Assembly: GCA_035771165.1 (NCBI GenBank)
Contig: JAWNZC010000031.1
Coordinates: forward strand, 414,501-478,500
From: Paragorgia papillata
Lineage: Eukaryota; Cnidaria; Anthozoa; Scleralcyonacea; Coralliidae
DNA length: 64,000 nt
Direction of reading: 5' to 3'
Made by a program: the position numbers and the translations under genes. Shown one piece after another: positions 30,022 through 41,200 of this stretch; position 1 is the first letter of the stretch; every line of letters begins with the position of its first letter. Under the pieces are notes generated by a model, which worked only from the letters and a program-made list of their open reading frames with translations, had not been told where the DNA came from and searched no databases.

Positions 30022-30840
30022 TTATTCAAATACCTTTAGGTCACTTTTAAGTTGCTGAGTTGGTGCTTCATCAATCTCTTTGCAACGCCTTTCATGTGTC
30101 TGTTTTGTCCTTGGAACAAAATCCCCATCAAGATATTTGTTCTGCATGGCTTCAAATTGACACTGACAATGACGACATTTCTGAAAAGCAAATCCCACTC
30201 CAACCTTAAAACCACCCCACTCATGTTGGCCTTCGGTATCTCCTGCACAGCTGATGACTTTCCCAAACAATAATTTCTCCTGGCCACCTATTACAAAAGG
30301 GTGACCATTCTCTAACTTCTGGATGTCTTCAATCATCGGTCGGAGAATGGCATTGTATCCATACTTCTTGACCAGTTTTGCGTTGACAATACCCAGCAAT
30401 CGTACGTCGCAATGTTTTGTTCTTACTTTAGGGTTTAGGTTTCCTGAAGTGTAATAGAACATGTCAAGTTTGTGATGCCCAGCATGACTACCAAGAGGAT
30501 TGCATACCTCTACCGCATCATGATAGAGGATGATTTGTACAGCATCTTGATTTGCAGTGAATAATTTGTCATTTTTGAAAACCTGGCCATCACATATGTC
30601 ATAGTAGACTTCAGTGTCACAATAACTTGGTTCTTTAAGCACAAGTTTGGCAACTTTCTTGTTTGATAGAAGTTGTGCCAAACTTTGCAGAATTGGAACA
30701 TAAACAAATGACTCATCTTTTTCGACAAGAGACCTTTTGTTTTTCCAGGTTTTCCAGCAAATCTTTTTGCCCATGACCACTTCTTGGAATTCTACATGGG
30801 CAAGGTTCTTGAAACGCGCGTGAATATCCCATAATTCCAT
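30022..30840 (-). CDS. tnp2/CACTA-type transposase, central exon
   Basis: Open minus-strand frame of 272 residues: YVPILQSLAQLLSNKK (47-62), YDICDGQVFKN (80-90), QIILYHDAVEVCNPLGS (102-118, candidate catalytic D108), HKLDMFYYTSGNLNPKVR (123-140), LLGIVNAKLVKKYG (148-161), VISCAGDTEGQHEWGG (195-210, candidate D201) and a Cys/His cluster KCRHCQC (221-227). The NPLGS-HK-G-YY-LGN-P signature is that of the transposase-21/tnp2 domain of CACTA elements. The ATG at 30840 follows an in-frame TGA; earlier exons may exist. It is the longest undamaged transposase frame here. Confidence 0.8.
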   Translation of the reverse strand: MELWDIHARFKNLAHVEFQEVVMGKKICWKTWKNKRSLVEKDESFVYVPILQSLAQLLSNKKVAKLVLKEPSYCDTEVYYDICDGQVFKNDKLFTANQDAVQIILYHDAVEVCNPLGSHAGHHKLDMFYYTSGNLNPKVRTKHCDVRLLGIVNAKLVKKYGYNAILRPMIEDIQKLENGHPFVIGGQEKLLFGKVISCAGDTEGQHEWGGFKVGVGFAFQKCRHCQCQFEAMQNKYLDGDFVPRTKQTHERRCKEIDEAPTQQLKSDLKVFE

Positions 30841-30914
30841 TGGCTCTCAATGTCACGCGTCACACGGTCGGCGGCACATTTCGAAAGTGATTCGAAGCTT
30901 GGATGATCAAGTTT

Positions 30915-31169
30915 TTACTGTATCTTTACTAGTCTTATTTTGTCGATAATAAAATTCTTAGCAGGCGTCTTGTCTACTATGGATTGTCGAAGAAATTCGC
31001 TGCTCCTAAGGATCAGTTCCGAAGTAGAAGAAATTGGTGCTATCTTGAACGGTAAAGTTTTTAAATAATTACGCTTCATGTCTGACAACTGACAGCGTTT
31101 CCAACTTTCTATATCTACTATTATATAGAAAGTTGGTAATTTTGTAACACTCCAACATAGTCTACTCAA
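30915..31169 (-). CDS. Possible upstream exon of the transposase gene
   Basis: 84-residue minus-strand frame containing RNYLKTLPFKIAPISSTSEL and SSEFLRQSIVDK. It lies in the right place and strand for a 5' exon but has no recognised domain. A hairpin of CCAACTTTCTATAT with ATATAGAAAGTTGG (31108-31136) falls inside it, which argues against coding. Confidence 0.25.
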   Translation of the reverse strand: MSRLCWSVTKLPTFYIIVDIESWKRCQLSDMKRNYLKTLPFKIAPISSTSELILRSSEFLRQSIVDKTPAKNFIIDKIRLVKIQ

Positions 31170-31794
31170 AGAAATGTTTGTGAATGTGGGTTTTCTGTTT
31201 AGTATTTGATGTTAGTGTCTTAAATAGAACAATCGTTCAAGGGTGAAGGGCTATAATAAAAACTTTAGAATGGATTTGATTTGAACTTTATTTGTAAAAT
31301 GGCACGTGTTTAATCTACGATTGGCTTTTTCTGCCCTTCTGTCCATAACTTTAATATGGTATAGCGTACTGCTGCAATTCCATCCATATAAGCTGTGTTT
31401 ATGTATAACAAGAACTTAAGAAAAATATTTCGAATATGATAAAAACGAATATAATAAAAACGTGAAAAAACAACAAAAACAAAGCAACTTTTCCTATCTT
31501 ATACAGGTAGCTATACTACTCATTAAATTACATGCAGTCCAGCATTGGTAATGGTACTAAAAATATGTAAAGATTTCTAGGTTTCCAGTCAGTGATCTCT
31601 AAATGAAAGAAACTTTCTAATACATGTAGCCATACCACTCGTTAAACAATTAGCAGTCTATAGCATGTGCAATGGTACTAAAATACGACAGAAATTTTAA
31701 ATAGGTGCGGGGTCCGAACCCAAGCACACAAACGTGGACCAGAAAGCTAAGAATGGCTTAAATCTGTCTTCGACCACCCGGCCAATCTCGCCGT
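31170..31794. other. No gene; 118-bp tandem duplication
   Basis: The phrase CATACTACTCATTAA...GGTAATGGTACTAAAA (31511-31563) recurs diverged at 31630-31684 (CATACCACTCGTTAA...GCAATGGTACTAAAAT). Otherwise nothing. Confidence 0.5.
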
Positions 31795-31973
31795 TTTCCG
31801 AGTCTCAAATTAGCATCTTCTTCCACGTTCTAACTCAGGAGAGCTAATTTATTCGTAGCCACCCTGCTTTATAGCTTCTATACGCATGTATAATCATTCT
31901 GATTACCTTAAAATCCCAAGGGACCGTTTTCCAGGGCTTTTTCTCCATTTCCGCGCGATTTTCCAACTTCGCA
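31795..31973 (+). repeat. Direct repeat D, left copy
   Basis: About 180 bp shared with 34195-34386: TCCACGTTCTAACTCA, GAGAGCTAATTTATTCGTAG, ATCATTCTGATTACC, CCGCGCGATTTT. The two copies lie 2.4 kb apart in the same orientation. Confidence 0.9.
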
Positions 31974-32485
31974 GTCAATGAGAATACTAAAGCAATCTCA
32001 CTGCTCTTTGACTGCTCATTTAGATTCAGCCGCGGGCGGACGGGAGAGTTCTGGGGAATGAAATCCGCGAATCCTGCTTGCACACCTCTCCCTTACACCA
32101 CACACTAAACCGAAAAACGCTTGTTTAATAACATCTCGCGATACTGCTTCTCATCCCAGACTATTCTCAACAGTATCTCCTCCCAAAACTCAGAATAAAC
32201 GTTCACCGGTGAGGTGGCGTCAACAGTGGCAAAAAGAAACTAAATTATTCGACGTTGCAGGGCGAGCGTGGTGCCAAGCAGCCTCGATGCGTTCCAGTAG
32301 ATCGCAAACTGCCCAGGACGTGCAAAAACTAGTTCGGGATGCACTGCCAAGCTAACGAGAGGGAGGGTCCAGACGTCGGCTGAGCTATGCACCGATGCAA
32401 AAAGTGCGATCAAAGTGGAAGTAAAATGAAGGCGGTTCATCCTAAACAAAGTAGGCGGCGAATAAGTCAGTACTATTTTTTTGTG

Positions 32486-32501
32486 CCCCCCCCCCCCCCC
32501 C
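32486..32501. repeat. Poly-C tract
   Basis: An uninterrupted run of 16 C. Confidence 0.98.
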
Positions 32502-32739
32502 TCTCGTTGGACCTGAGCTCCGATTAAGGATCAGAATTAGGATGACGGAGAGCACCCCCCAAGACCAACGATCCCGAAAACAAACATACAATAGGGACGT
32601 CCCACTGTGGGGTTTTTCCTCAAAAATGGAACTGCGATTTCTAGCTTTTGGAAATCCGTATGTTATTTCGTTATTATTATTTTCCCCAAGTTGGTTTTGT
32701 AATTCTAGGCGAACAGTTTTACATATCTGACTCAAACAG

Positions 32740-33535
32740 TCTTGAAACAGTCTGGTCAACATGCACTTCAGATGGGCTTCTCTCAACATCCGGTCAACAG
32801 TCTCTTCGGATAGGCTTCTCCTATCATCCGCTCAAAATTGTCCTCGGATGGACCTGTTTCATCATCCGGTCAACATGCACGTCAGATGGACTTTCTCAAC
32901 AGCGAGTCAACATTCCCTTCAGATGGATTTGTTTCATGATGCGGTCAACACACACAGTCAACAGTCTCTTCGGAAGAGCTTTTTCATCATGCGGTCAACA
33001 TGCACTTCGGATGGGCTTCGCCCAACATCCGGTCAACCTTCACTTCAGATGGACTCATTTCATCATCCGGGCAACATGGACTTCGGATGGGCTTCTCTCA
33101 ACATCAGTTCAACAGTCTCTTCGGCTGGGCTTTCCTCATAATCCGGTCAACATTGTCCTCGGATGGACCGGTTTTATCATCCGGTCAACATACACTTCGG
33201 ATGCACTTTGTCAACAGCGAGCCAACATTCTCTTCGGATGCACTTTGTCAACAGGGAGCCAACATTCTCTTCGGATGGACTTGTTTTATCATGCTGTCAA
33301 CATGCACTTTGGATGGACTTCTCTCAACACCGGTCAACATTCTCTCCGGATGGACCTGTTTTATCATGCGATCAATAGTTCGGATGGGCTTCTCTCGACA
33401 TAGAGTCAATATTCTTTTCCGATGGGCTTACTTCATGTTCCGGTCAAAATGCATTTCGAATGGACTGACCTCATTCTGTCGACATTTTCTTCGGATAGGC
33501 TTATTTAATCATTCGGTCAACAGGCCCAACCGAGG
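32740..33535. repeat. 39-bp minisatellite, about 20 units
   Basis: Unit of roughly 38-40 bp built on CCGGTCAACATGCACTTCGG followed by ATGGGCTTCTCTCAACAT, with many base variants and a few partial units. It is open in overlapping plus-strand frames of up to 251 residues, which have no domain and are artefacts of a unit length divisible by three. Confidence 0.92.
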
Positions 33536-34194
33536 GACGTGTGCTCTCGCACGGTCTACATTCGCGAACCAATACGGCCGGATGAACAACGAAAGACAGT
33601 GATAATTGTAGCAAACCACAACCCCGACAAACGTTTTACTCCCAGAATATAAGGCATGTTACACAATCAGAAAATGATATGCAAGCAAGGCGACGGTCAG
33701 ATCAAACCAAGCGAAAATCAAGTCGAACATGACCCACACTAATACGAAGGGTATAAGACCAGACAGAGCACAATATCTTTGGAAGGCTGAGAGCAAAGAA
33801 CTGACGCCTTAGTAGGGTCGTCCCCTCGGGCTTGTACCGAAGCTGTGACTGAAACCCCGTGTAAAAGTATGACCGGCCTAATAGGAAAAGGAAACGAGAA
33901 CCCCGGACAAGTCGAACAGGTTGATCACACGTGCCGAAATGTAGAACTACATGATTACCGTATGCCCATAACAAAACGCATTGATACTTAAACGACATGC
34001 TACAACAGAATGCAACCTGCTCCGGTGGAATCTGTGCGAGCACGTTGTTGTCGGCTTACTCGGCATCCACATTCGTGGCCTGGTCGTCTGGTTGTACTGG
34101 ATGAGCCGGTGAAGAGGGAACGTCGTCGAGAACTTCGTTCAGCCATATCAAACTGACACAGGGGCTGTAGGCCAACGGTGAGGGTTGTTGAGTA
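33536..34194. other. No gene recognised
   Basis: Interior between minisatellite and the right D repeat. A minus-strand frame at 33702-34043 has no recognisable domain. Confidence 0.35.
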
Positions 34195-34386
34195 GTTTTC
34201 CGAGAGAGTCTCCGATTAGCGTCTTTTTCCACGTTCTAACTCAAGAGAGCTAATTTATTCGTAGCCTCCCTGCTTTATAGCGTCTATATGCATGTATAAT
34301 CATTCTGATTACCTTAAAATCCCAATAATCCAAATCCGTTTTCCAGGGCTTTTTCTCTCTTTCCGCGCGATTTTCTAACTTCGCAT
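34195..34386 (+). repeat. Direct repeat D, right copy
   Basis: Matches 31795-31973 with an 11-base insertion (AATAATCCAAA) near 34324. Confidence 0.9.
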
Positions 34387-37031
34387 ACTCTCAAGATGGC
34401 AGTATTTTAATATACTTGACAAGGTTAAAACAGAAATTGTTTACACTTGACATACCTTCAATAGGAAAGAAATAGTACACCATATGTAAGTTTTAAACAT
34501 GCACGTTTTCAATAACTAAGAAATTTTAAAATAAGGGCTTTGATTAAAACGGCCGATAAGTCAGTGAATTCGTTATTCGACGTCCAGCAGTTCACCTAAA
34601 AGTTTAATGAGTTCGTCACCTTCAATATTTTATGTACTTCGTAAAAATATTCGTAAGTTGTAATAACTTACCAATGTTAACGATTCAATTTTAAATACCC
34701 ACAACATTACACAATGCGAAATACAACAATTAAAATCACAACATTCTGCAAAACACGAACTTATCGATTAAGCACAGCGTCATTAATACTCAAATACAGG
34801 TCAAGTGGTGGTAAATATCAAATAATAAGCTTCATTTAATCACAGATCGAGGTCAACCAGGTGCTTAGTTATTATGTCGGAACAAGTAATAAAACAAATC
34901 AAAATTACTCACCTGGTTTTGCAGCCGTTGAAAATATTTTCTTTTACGAGAAGTATGGGGCCTGGTGACCACTTTTTGAAAATCAGGGACCATTTTACAG
35001 AAATCTGCTAGGCATTTGCCCGCAGCGCTCGAGCACAGACGCCCATGCTAGCAAATATTACAACAGCGAAGAGATAGAGAGCCAGGGACACGCAGTCCAG
35101 TTGTATATACAGTCTAACTTTTTCGTATGGAATTTTACGATCATTTTGAAAGCCAAAACTCATTTTAACTGAATAATTTCAAGAAATTTTACTTATAATA
35201 CGTGAATATTGATATAAAAATGTTTCAACTGAATTATTTTATGAAATTTTACTTAGAATATGTGAAACTTAAACATTTAATTGTTTTAATAAAATACATT
35301 TAATTACATAACATACAAATTATGATTTTCTATTAATTTTTTTCATTCTAACATTAAAACTTCCGAAAAAGCGTATATAATATTTACTGGGCGAGTTGCG
35401 CAGCAGGAATAAAAGGAACCCTGCGGTTCAAGCTTTGCGTGACTTATATTACACTTTGTACTATAACGTCTATTTTTTGCATGTTGTGTTAAAGGTAAAA
35501 CTATTCATCATAGTAGAATAATCTGAGATTGAAGTAAACTTATAATTATAAAGGGGCACGGTTTGGCCAGCTCTTATTAAACACACAGAAATTATTATTG
35601 ATTGGTTATTCTCTACTGTATTCTTTTATATTTTATATACTTTAGTGTCCTGACACTACTGTACTTTGTGTAGACTTATATTTGAAACAGATAAGTCATG
35701 AGCTTTTTGTAAAATAAACATGGAGAAGGATGATTCAAAATCAAGCTATTTTTAGAAAATTTTCAATCTTTACTACATTTATATATCATACCTCAATATC
35801 TTGCATCATACAACCACAGGCTTTACATATTGGGCTAGGCTTTTTAGGCTTCACGCCCATCCATATAATTGCGCGTTATATATTCAAGTTTTGCATTTAA
35901 ATTGTAGTGTTGCGCAGAGGACTCGATATATAATAAAACATTCCTTTTACTATACGTTTATAACTTATTCAGCAATGTCAACCTTTCAATTCTGTTTTAG
36001 AAATATAGTGGTAACCACTACAACCTTAAACTTTTAAAAACTATTGAAAAACAGAATTTCTAATGCCGTAGAAAGTGCGACGCATCTTACTTCAGCTTGT
36101 CAATTTTATTTTCGGAAATAGCTCAAACATTTGAGACAATAAATAATCTTTGTTTCCCTTACTGATCAAAAAAATAAAATTTGTTGCTTAATGATTATAT
36201 AAAGTACTCAATATATTGGGAATATTTTGTTGTCAAATTATATAATTTGTAAATAATGTTGTAGCTGTGATGCTTCTTTTTTATTTTATTATGTTTTTAA
36301 TAGGTCCTGAAAAATAAAAAATATAAACTAAAAAAAAATGACTGTAAGTCAAGGTTGTATAAATTCACAAGCATCAAAATGTACGAAAACTATAAAAACT
36401 CACTTTAAAATTATTTTGTGTAAAAAATTTAGTGATTTATAACAAATTTATAACAATTAAAGTAAATTTGTACAAACAAGTGGGCTTGCAGTGACAAACC
36501 GCTGACCGGGTAATTTTATGCTTAAAATATGTGTTTTAGGGCCAAGATCTTGGTGGTGTCCTGATGTTATATTAATCCACATACCTAGAGATATCTTTCC
36601 TGAAATTTTCATGCTTTTATCACAATTAGCCTTAAAACGTGGTAGAGAGAGAGTTTATCTTTTAATAAAATCCAGATTGTTCCAGTCAGTGAGAGCATGG
36701 AATTTAAATTTTTGCTTTCCACATTTGGCGGCAGGCTGAGGGAGATGTAAGTCATGGTAAGTCATTTTTGCGAATCACTTTGTCTGCTTTGAAACACTTT
36801 CTTTTCAAAACAACACTAGCCGCTGTTACGTTTATATCTTGTAAGAATTGATTAGTTACCAATATAGTTGTTTGAAAACACAATAAGAGGTCGTATTGTT
36901 CGGGAAATAAACCAGCAGTAACATAGTACACTGTACCTATAGTCCTCATATCCAATGCACTTGCTGTGTAAGCAGGAGAGCAACCGTCCGGGGAGAAAAC
37001 ACAAGGCAAAACAGCTTTATTCTATTTTAAC
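34387..37031. other. No gene recognised
   Basis: 2.6 kb of AT-rich sequence with only short unsupported frames (35801-36037 plus, 36518-36739 plus). Possibly intergenic. Confidence 0.4.
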
Positions 37032-37281
37032 TGTTTTGAATGTGTTGACAGTTGACAATTTACTGAGTTTAGTTCTATTTTAGCCGCGCGAGGACTGAAG
37101 CCTAGGCCGCGCGAAGACTGGGGGACACTCGTGAACGAACGTATCAAAAACGCTTTTTGTTGTTTTTCTGTTGAAAAGACGATACTGTCATCTGTCATTG
37201 TACGTTGATAGCTTCTACGCCTTTGTGAAGCGAGTAAAGTCAAAATAAAGTTTAAAATACAGTCGTCTAGCCGTCATACAA
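37032..37281 (+). repeat. BEL/Pao 5' LTR
   Basis: Starts TGTTTTGAATGTGTTGA and ends GCCGTCATACAA. Matches the 3' LTR except for indels (a CCAGACCGCGCGAAGACTGA-type duplication is absent here). Confidence 0.9.
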
Positions 37282-37342
37282 TTAGTTGGTTCTTCGGAGC
37301 CGAATAAGAGAACTAAAGGGGAAAGATTAACGAGCCTGAAAG

Positions 37343-37650
37343 ATGCCTGACGTGAGCAACATCGATAAATGTCGAGCAAAGAGAAAGGTTGCACAATCAG
37401 GCGTGACAAGAAATGCAAACCGCATTAATGAGTTAATCGGTGACAAGGGCAGCACTTCCAAGGTACGTTAGTATGCTAAGGGTCTTAAAAAGGCGAGAGA
37501 AAGGCTCGTAACTTAACTAAAGAGTTGCAAGAGCTCGATCCTAAATCTATTGAAGTCGCCGGTAATTGGCTTGAGGAGGTAGAGTTCGATGTAACCGAAT
37601 GCATAGGTGACGTGTTTGACTATCTGCTTGAGGCAAGTAAAGCTGCCGAT
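37343..37650 (+). pseudogene. BEL/Pao gag, N-terminal part
   Basis: ATG at 37343 opens MPDVSNIDKCRAKRKVAQSG, then RNANRINELIGDKG, and meets a stop at about 37470. A later frame (37525 on) gives LEEVEFDVTECIGDVFDYLL, the helical N-terminal gag region. Interrupted at 37651 by the TIR element. Confidence 0.65.
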
Positions 37651-38460
37651 GGCGAGAAATCGAGGAAACTATGGCGGAATCAGACGGACAAGCATGCGCG
37701 TAAGTTTCACAAAAACTAAATTCAAGATTGCGGATTGTAATAGATTTGATAGGGAAAAATTGACAATATACATTTTCAAGTACATGTGATTGAAAATTCC
37801 AACATGTGTACGTCTAAGACATCGGCAAATTATACAAGTATTTACCACAGCAAAATTCGTAACAACTCATCTAGCCTAAACGTGTTCCCTAGACGCTTAT
37901 ATTTATCCGTTTTACCTCTTTGTATTGGCGTCTGTTAAATCCCTACGATTTGTTGAAGTACGCTTTTCTGAGCGACGATTTTCCCTAGATATGGTCGGTT
38001 TGTCTCCCATGTGCACGTCTGAATACATTGATCGAGAACGATACTTTGTTTTGCCAAACTTTTAAAGACATTTCTACATCTAAGGACGTGTTCCCAAATG
38101 GCTTGAAATATACAGTTTTAGAGCTGTAATTTAATCCATCAAACACCAAGATGATTACCAAAGTTAGCGTAAACAATCCAATTTTTGCTTCATAACTTTG
38201 GATTCTTGTCCGCCATTTCTTATGGAGCTGTTGCTAGGTCGCCAGGGTCTTAACCGCTGTTATTATTATTAAATGTGACTGTGAATTCAGAAATAATAAC
38301 CGAAAATTATCCGGCAATTATTGTGAATATGAATGTACAGGCCTGTCTAGACGATTAAACCTTTTGTAATTTGATATTTGGGTAAGAAATGTGTCAATAA
38401 GACATTTTGCGAATAACTCTACTTTAATTTACACTTCAAATAAACGACAAATTTTTTAAA

Positions 38461-38505
38461 AGTAAACATGTTTCGGCAACACTTATGCCATCTTCAGTAC
38501 TAAGC
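38461..38505 (-). ncRNA. Hammerhead ribozyme, sense 3' copy in PLE-3
   Basis: Minus strand: AGUA (38501-38498), core CUGAAGA (38497-38491), stem II GGCA-UAAGUGU-UGCC, GAAA (38474-38471), stem III C-AU-G closed by A-U, U17, cut between 38465 and 38464, then UACU pairing AGUA exactly. N7 is A, which the core allows. It lies downstream of the nuclease frame, as in PLE-2. Confidence 0.72.
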
Positions 38506-38741
38506 AGTAATGGATTAAAATATTTACAAGCAGTATTTATATAACTTAACCTAATTTGTATTACGATGGTGATACTAATCTAAATATTAAATTCTAACAC
38601 GATTTGACAAACTGAGGAGAATATTGACAAGGTGACATGTCGTTCTAATAAGGCGTCTAGCGTAAAAAACAAGTATAGAAATTCTAATTATAGTGGTGGA
38701 GATGTAAAGAGAGAGAGAGAGGAGGGAAAAAAAATAAAAAA

Positions 38742-40217
38742 TTATAAACTAAATATAGTGTTAAAATGAGAGACTTGAACGTTTAGGTCAGGTTTGGTTT
38801 TCTTAATGTAAAGAGCTTCCTTTAGTTTCAGTGTGATGGAAGACTTTGCCGTGTCTAGAATGTTAAAGCATGATGAGTTGTATTGGTTTTTACATGAAGG
38901 GGATTGTTGAAGATGTTTGTACATGTGCGAGTTTTTGTCGGTCTGAGTGTGTTGTTTAATCCGTGTGGTGAGGTGACGAGTGGTTTCGCCTATGTAACGG
39001 GAGTTACATCCCGCGCAAGAAAATTGATATACCACATAAGATCTAAGTTCACTATGGATGGGATCCTTAAAACTAAAAAGGTTTTTTATTTTGTATAAAG
39101 AAAACACTAGTTTGATGTCTAAGTCAGTGCAGAAACGTTGAACAATTGACCTAAGTCGGCGTTGCGTAATTTTTCAGTAAAATCCAATATATGGGAGTTT
39201 AAAGTAGCGAGTTTCATGTTTGTTGTCATCTGTTTCGCTAGTTATGTCCGAAAGGTTATTCTTATTAACATTGCCATTGTATTGATTTATCACTTTATCA
39301 ATTATGTGGAAAGGAAATAAATTGCGTTTGAGTGTGAGAATAAGTGGTTTGAGGTCTTCTTGAAAACCGAAATCCGTCTTGTTTATTTTGCGGGTCCTAT
39401 CAAGTAATGTTTTGATCAGGCCAGTTTTATAATTGATAGGACTGAAACTTAAAAAATTTGTTAGGAGACCGGTATATGTTTTCTTGTGAAAAATCGAGGT
39501 TGTGTAAGTGTTTGATGATTTGCTTACCAAAATATCTAAGAAAGGGAGTTTACCTTCCTTCTCTGTTTCGTGCGTAAATTTAATATTGGTGTGTTGTTGG
39601 TTTAAATATCTGAAAAACGTCATAGCATCGCTCTCAGTGTTAAATACGCAAAAAGTGTCATCCACATATCTACGGTAAAATAAAACACTAGGGCCATCAT
39701 AGTTGTCTAACCATTGTTGTTCATGATAACCCATGAAAAGATTGGCGAAAACTGGACCTAGGGGGGAACCCATGGCTACTCCGTCGATTTGATCATAAAA
39801 TAAATCGTTGAATAAAAAATGAGTATGTGAGGTAGCAACTAAAAATAATGCTTTAAGATCTTTTCTGTTAATGGTGAATTTAGGGTTGTTGTCAAAAATT
39901 AAGTTAATAGCTATGTCGATAGTTTCGTCCAGAGGGATATTAGTAAAAAGACTTTCTACGTCAAAAGATATAAGGAATTTGTTGTTCGAGTCAGAGTTAA
40001 AGTTAAGAAATTCGTCAACAAAAGAAAAAGAGTCCTTAGTTGTATACTTGTCAGGTGTGAGTGGGGTGAGAATAGTGCAAAGATATTTGGCTAAGTTATA
40101 ATTATATGCATTGATAGATGAAATGATAGGCCTAAGAGGAGGAGCGGAGTTTAAATCAACCATAGAATCTAGCTGGTTGTGAGCCTTTGGGGTAGATATT
40201 ACGATATGTGTTATCAT
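38742..40217 (-). pseudogene. PLE-3 reverse transcriptase - GIY-YIG endonuclease, one internal TGA
   Basis: A single minus-strand frame, 491 codons, broken only by TGA at 39176-39174. RT part: LRPIISSINAYNYNLAKYLC, ISFDVESLFTNIPLDE (D86, motif A), VAMGSPLGPVFANLFMG (motif B), FYRRYVDDTFCVF (D186-D187, motif C), KLPFLDIL. After the stop: KITQRRLRSIVQRFC, then the nuclease SYVVYQFSCAGCNSRYIGET and RHLTTRIKQH, ending NTIFSL. The N-terminal RT region is missing because the copy is 5'-truncated. A GIY-YIG PLE of a clade distinct from PLE-2. Confidence 0.92.
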
Positions 40218-40450
40218 CTAACGAGCCTTGATTATTGAGTTTCCTAAGAAGCCGTTGTAGCTTCGCTTCTCTGTAGAGTGTAGGATCCTTATCTAATTAT
40301 TTATTAGAACGACATGTCACCTTGTCAATATTCTCCTCAGTTTGTCACATCTTGTTAGAATTTAATATTTAGATTAGTATCACCATTGTAATACAAATTA
40401 GGTTAAGTTATATAAATACTGCTTGTAAATATTTTAATCCATTACTGCTT

Positions 40451-40495
40451 AGTACTGAAGATGGCATAAGTGTTGCCGAAACATGTTTACTTTTA
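40451..40495 (+). ncRNA. Hammerhead ribozyme, inverted 5' copy in PLE-3
   Basis: Same motif as at 38461-38505 on the opposite strand: AGUA (40451-40454), CUGAAGA (40455-40461), GAAA (40478-40481), cut between 40487 and 40488, UACU (40488-40491). Confidence 0.72.
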
Positions 40496-40699
40496 AAAAA
40501 TTTGTCGTTTATTTGAAGTGTATTTTAAGTCTTGTGCTTTTGAGATCATATGGAAATATCATCTACTTTAATTTATTCTTATAGACTTCTGTTTATAACC
40601 GAAATGATCGATATTTAGCCATCAGAATCTTCAAATTAATATTTCCAACGAAATCTGAGCCCACAGGCCACTCCTGCTGGCCGTCCTCGATTTCTTGCC

Positions 40700-41200
40700 A
40701 GTGTACAAAGTCTTCCAGTCCAGTCGGGAGAGTCACAGTACGGCAAGGCGAGTGGTCTCAAAGGTGTAAAAGTCCCGACCTTTGATGGAAATCCTGATAA
40801 GTGGCCATATTTCTGGGGTATATTTAGCTCACTTGTTGATCAGAATAAGACTCTATCGTCAGGTTCAATTAAGTTGGCTCATCTAAATAATTCTGTTAAT
40901 GACAAAGTTAGGGCAGTGATTTCATGTTTGACCGGGGAGTCTGGGGAATATGAGAAGGCTGTTAAATTGCTAACTGATAGGTATGAGGACCCTCGTGAAG
41001 TTGTAGATGCTCATTTGCGGCCCATAAACAATTGGCCAAATATTACGGGAAAATGCCGTGAAGGATTTGAACGGTTTGCCGACACGCTACAGGCTGCAGT
41101 GTTTGCTTTAGACCGCCCAGATTACAGGTATGAGCTACGCAGCATTCCTCTTTGCACGCAATTAGTTCTCAAGCTACCCACCAGCGGGTGTGGCGAATAA
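40700..41200 (+). pseudogene. BEL/Pao gag, central part
   Basis: Resumes after the TIR element with KGVKVPTFDGNPDKWPYFWG then LAHLNNSVNDKVRAVISCLT, EYEKAVKLLTDRYEDPREVV and GFERFADTLQAAV. This is the DUF1759-type gag domain of BEL/Pao. The frame is shifted or stopped at 41200. Confidence 0.88.

Larger units (their letters stand above)
38431..40561 (-). mobile_element. PLE-3: Penelope-like element, 5'-truncated
   Basis: Bounded by a 13-bp duplication TCTACTTTAATTT (38418-38430 and 40562-40574); the empty site is present in copy b near 61910. It carries 220-bp inverted terminal segments (about 38435-38655 and 40300-40525), each with a hammerhead-like motif, and a minus-strand RT/GIY-YIG frame. 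About 40 bp of non-repeat tail (ATTTTAAGTCTTGTGC) lies between the right inverted segment and the duplication. Confidence 0.92.
37651..40699. mobile_element. TIR element T, copy a (split by PLE-3)
   Basis: Left end GGCGAGAAATCGAGGA and right end the near reverse complement (TCCTCGATTTCTTGCC). The interior matches copy b (61157-62050) in order: CTTGTCCGCCATTTCTTATG, GGTCTTAACCGCTGTTATTA, GTACAGGCCTGTCTAGACGA, ATGATCGATATTTAGCCATC. Without PLE-3 and its duplication the length is about 905 bp, against 894 bp for copy b. Non-coding. Confidence 0.85.

Noticed and set aside
32648..33602. Plus-strand frames of up to 251 residues with regular Cys/Trp spacing
   Set aside because: The 39-bp unit is a multiple of three, so the frame stays open by construction; no start context, splice sites or known repeat domain.
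34387..37031. Search for PLE-1 endonuclease or a right CACAG terminus
   Set aside because: No GIY-YIG block or TTTTTTGCTGTG end was found between 31.2 and 37.0 kb.
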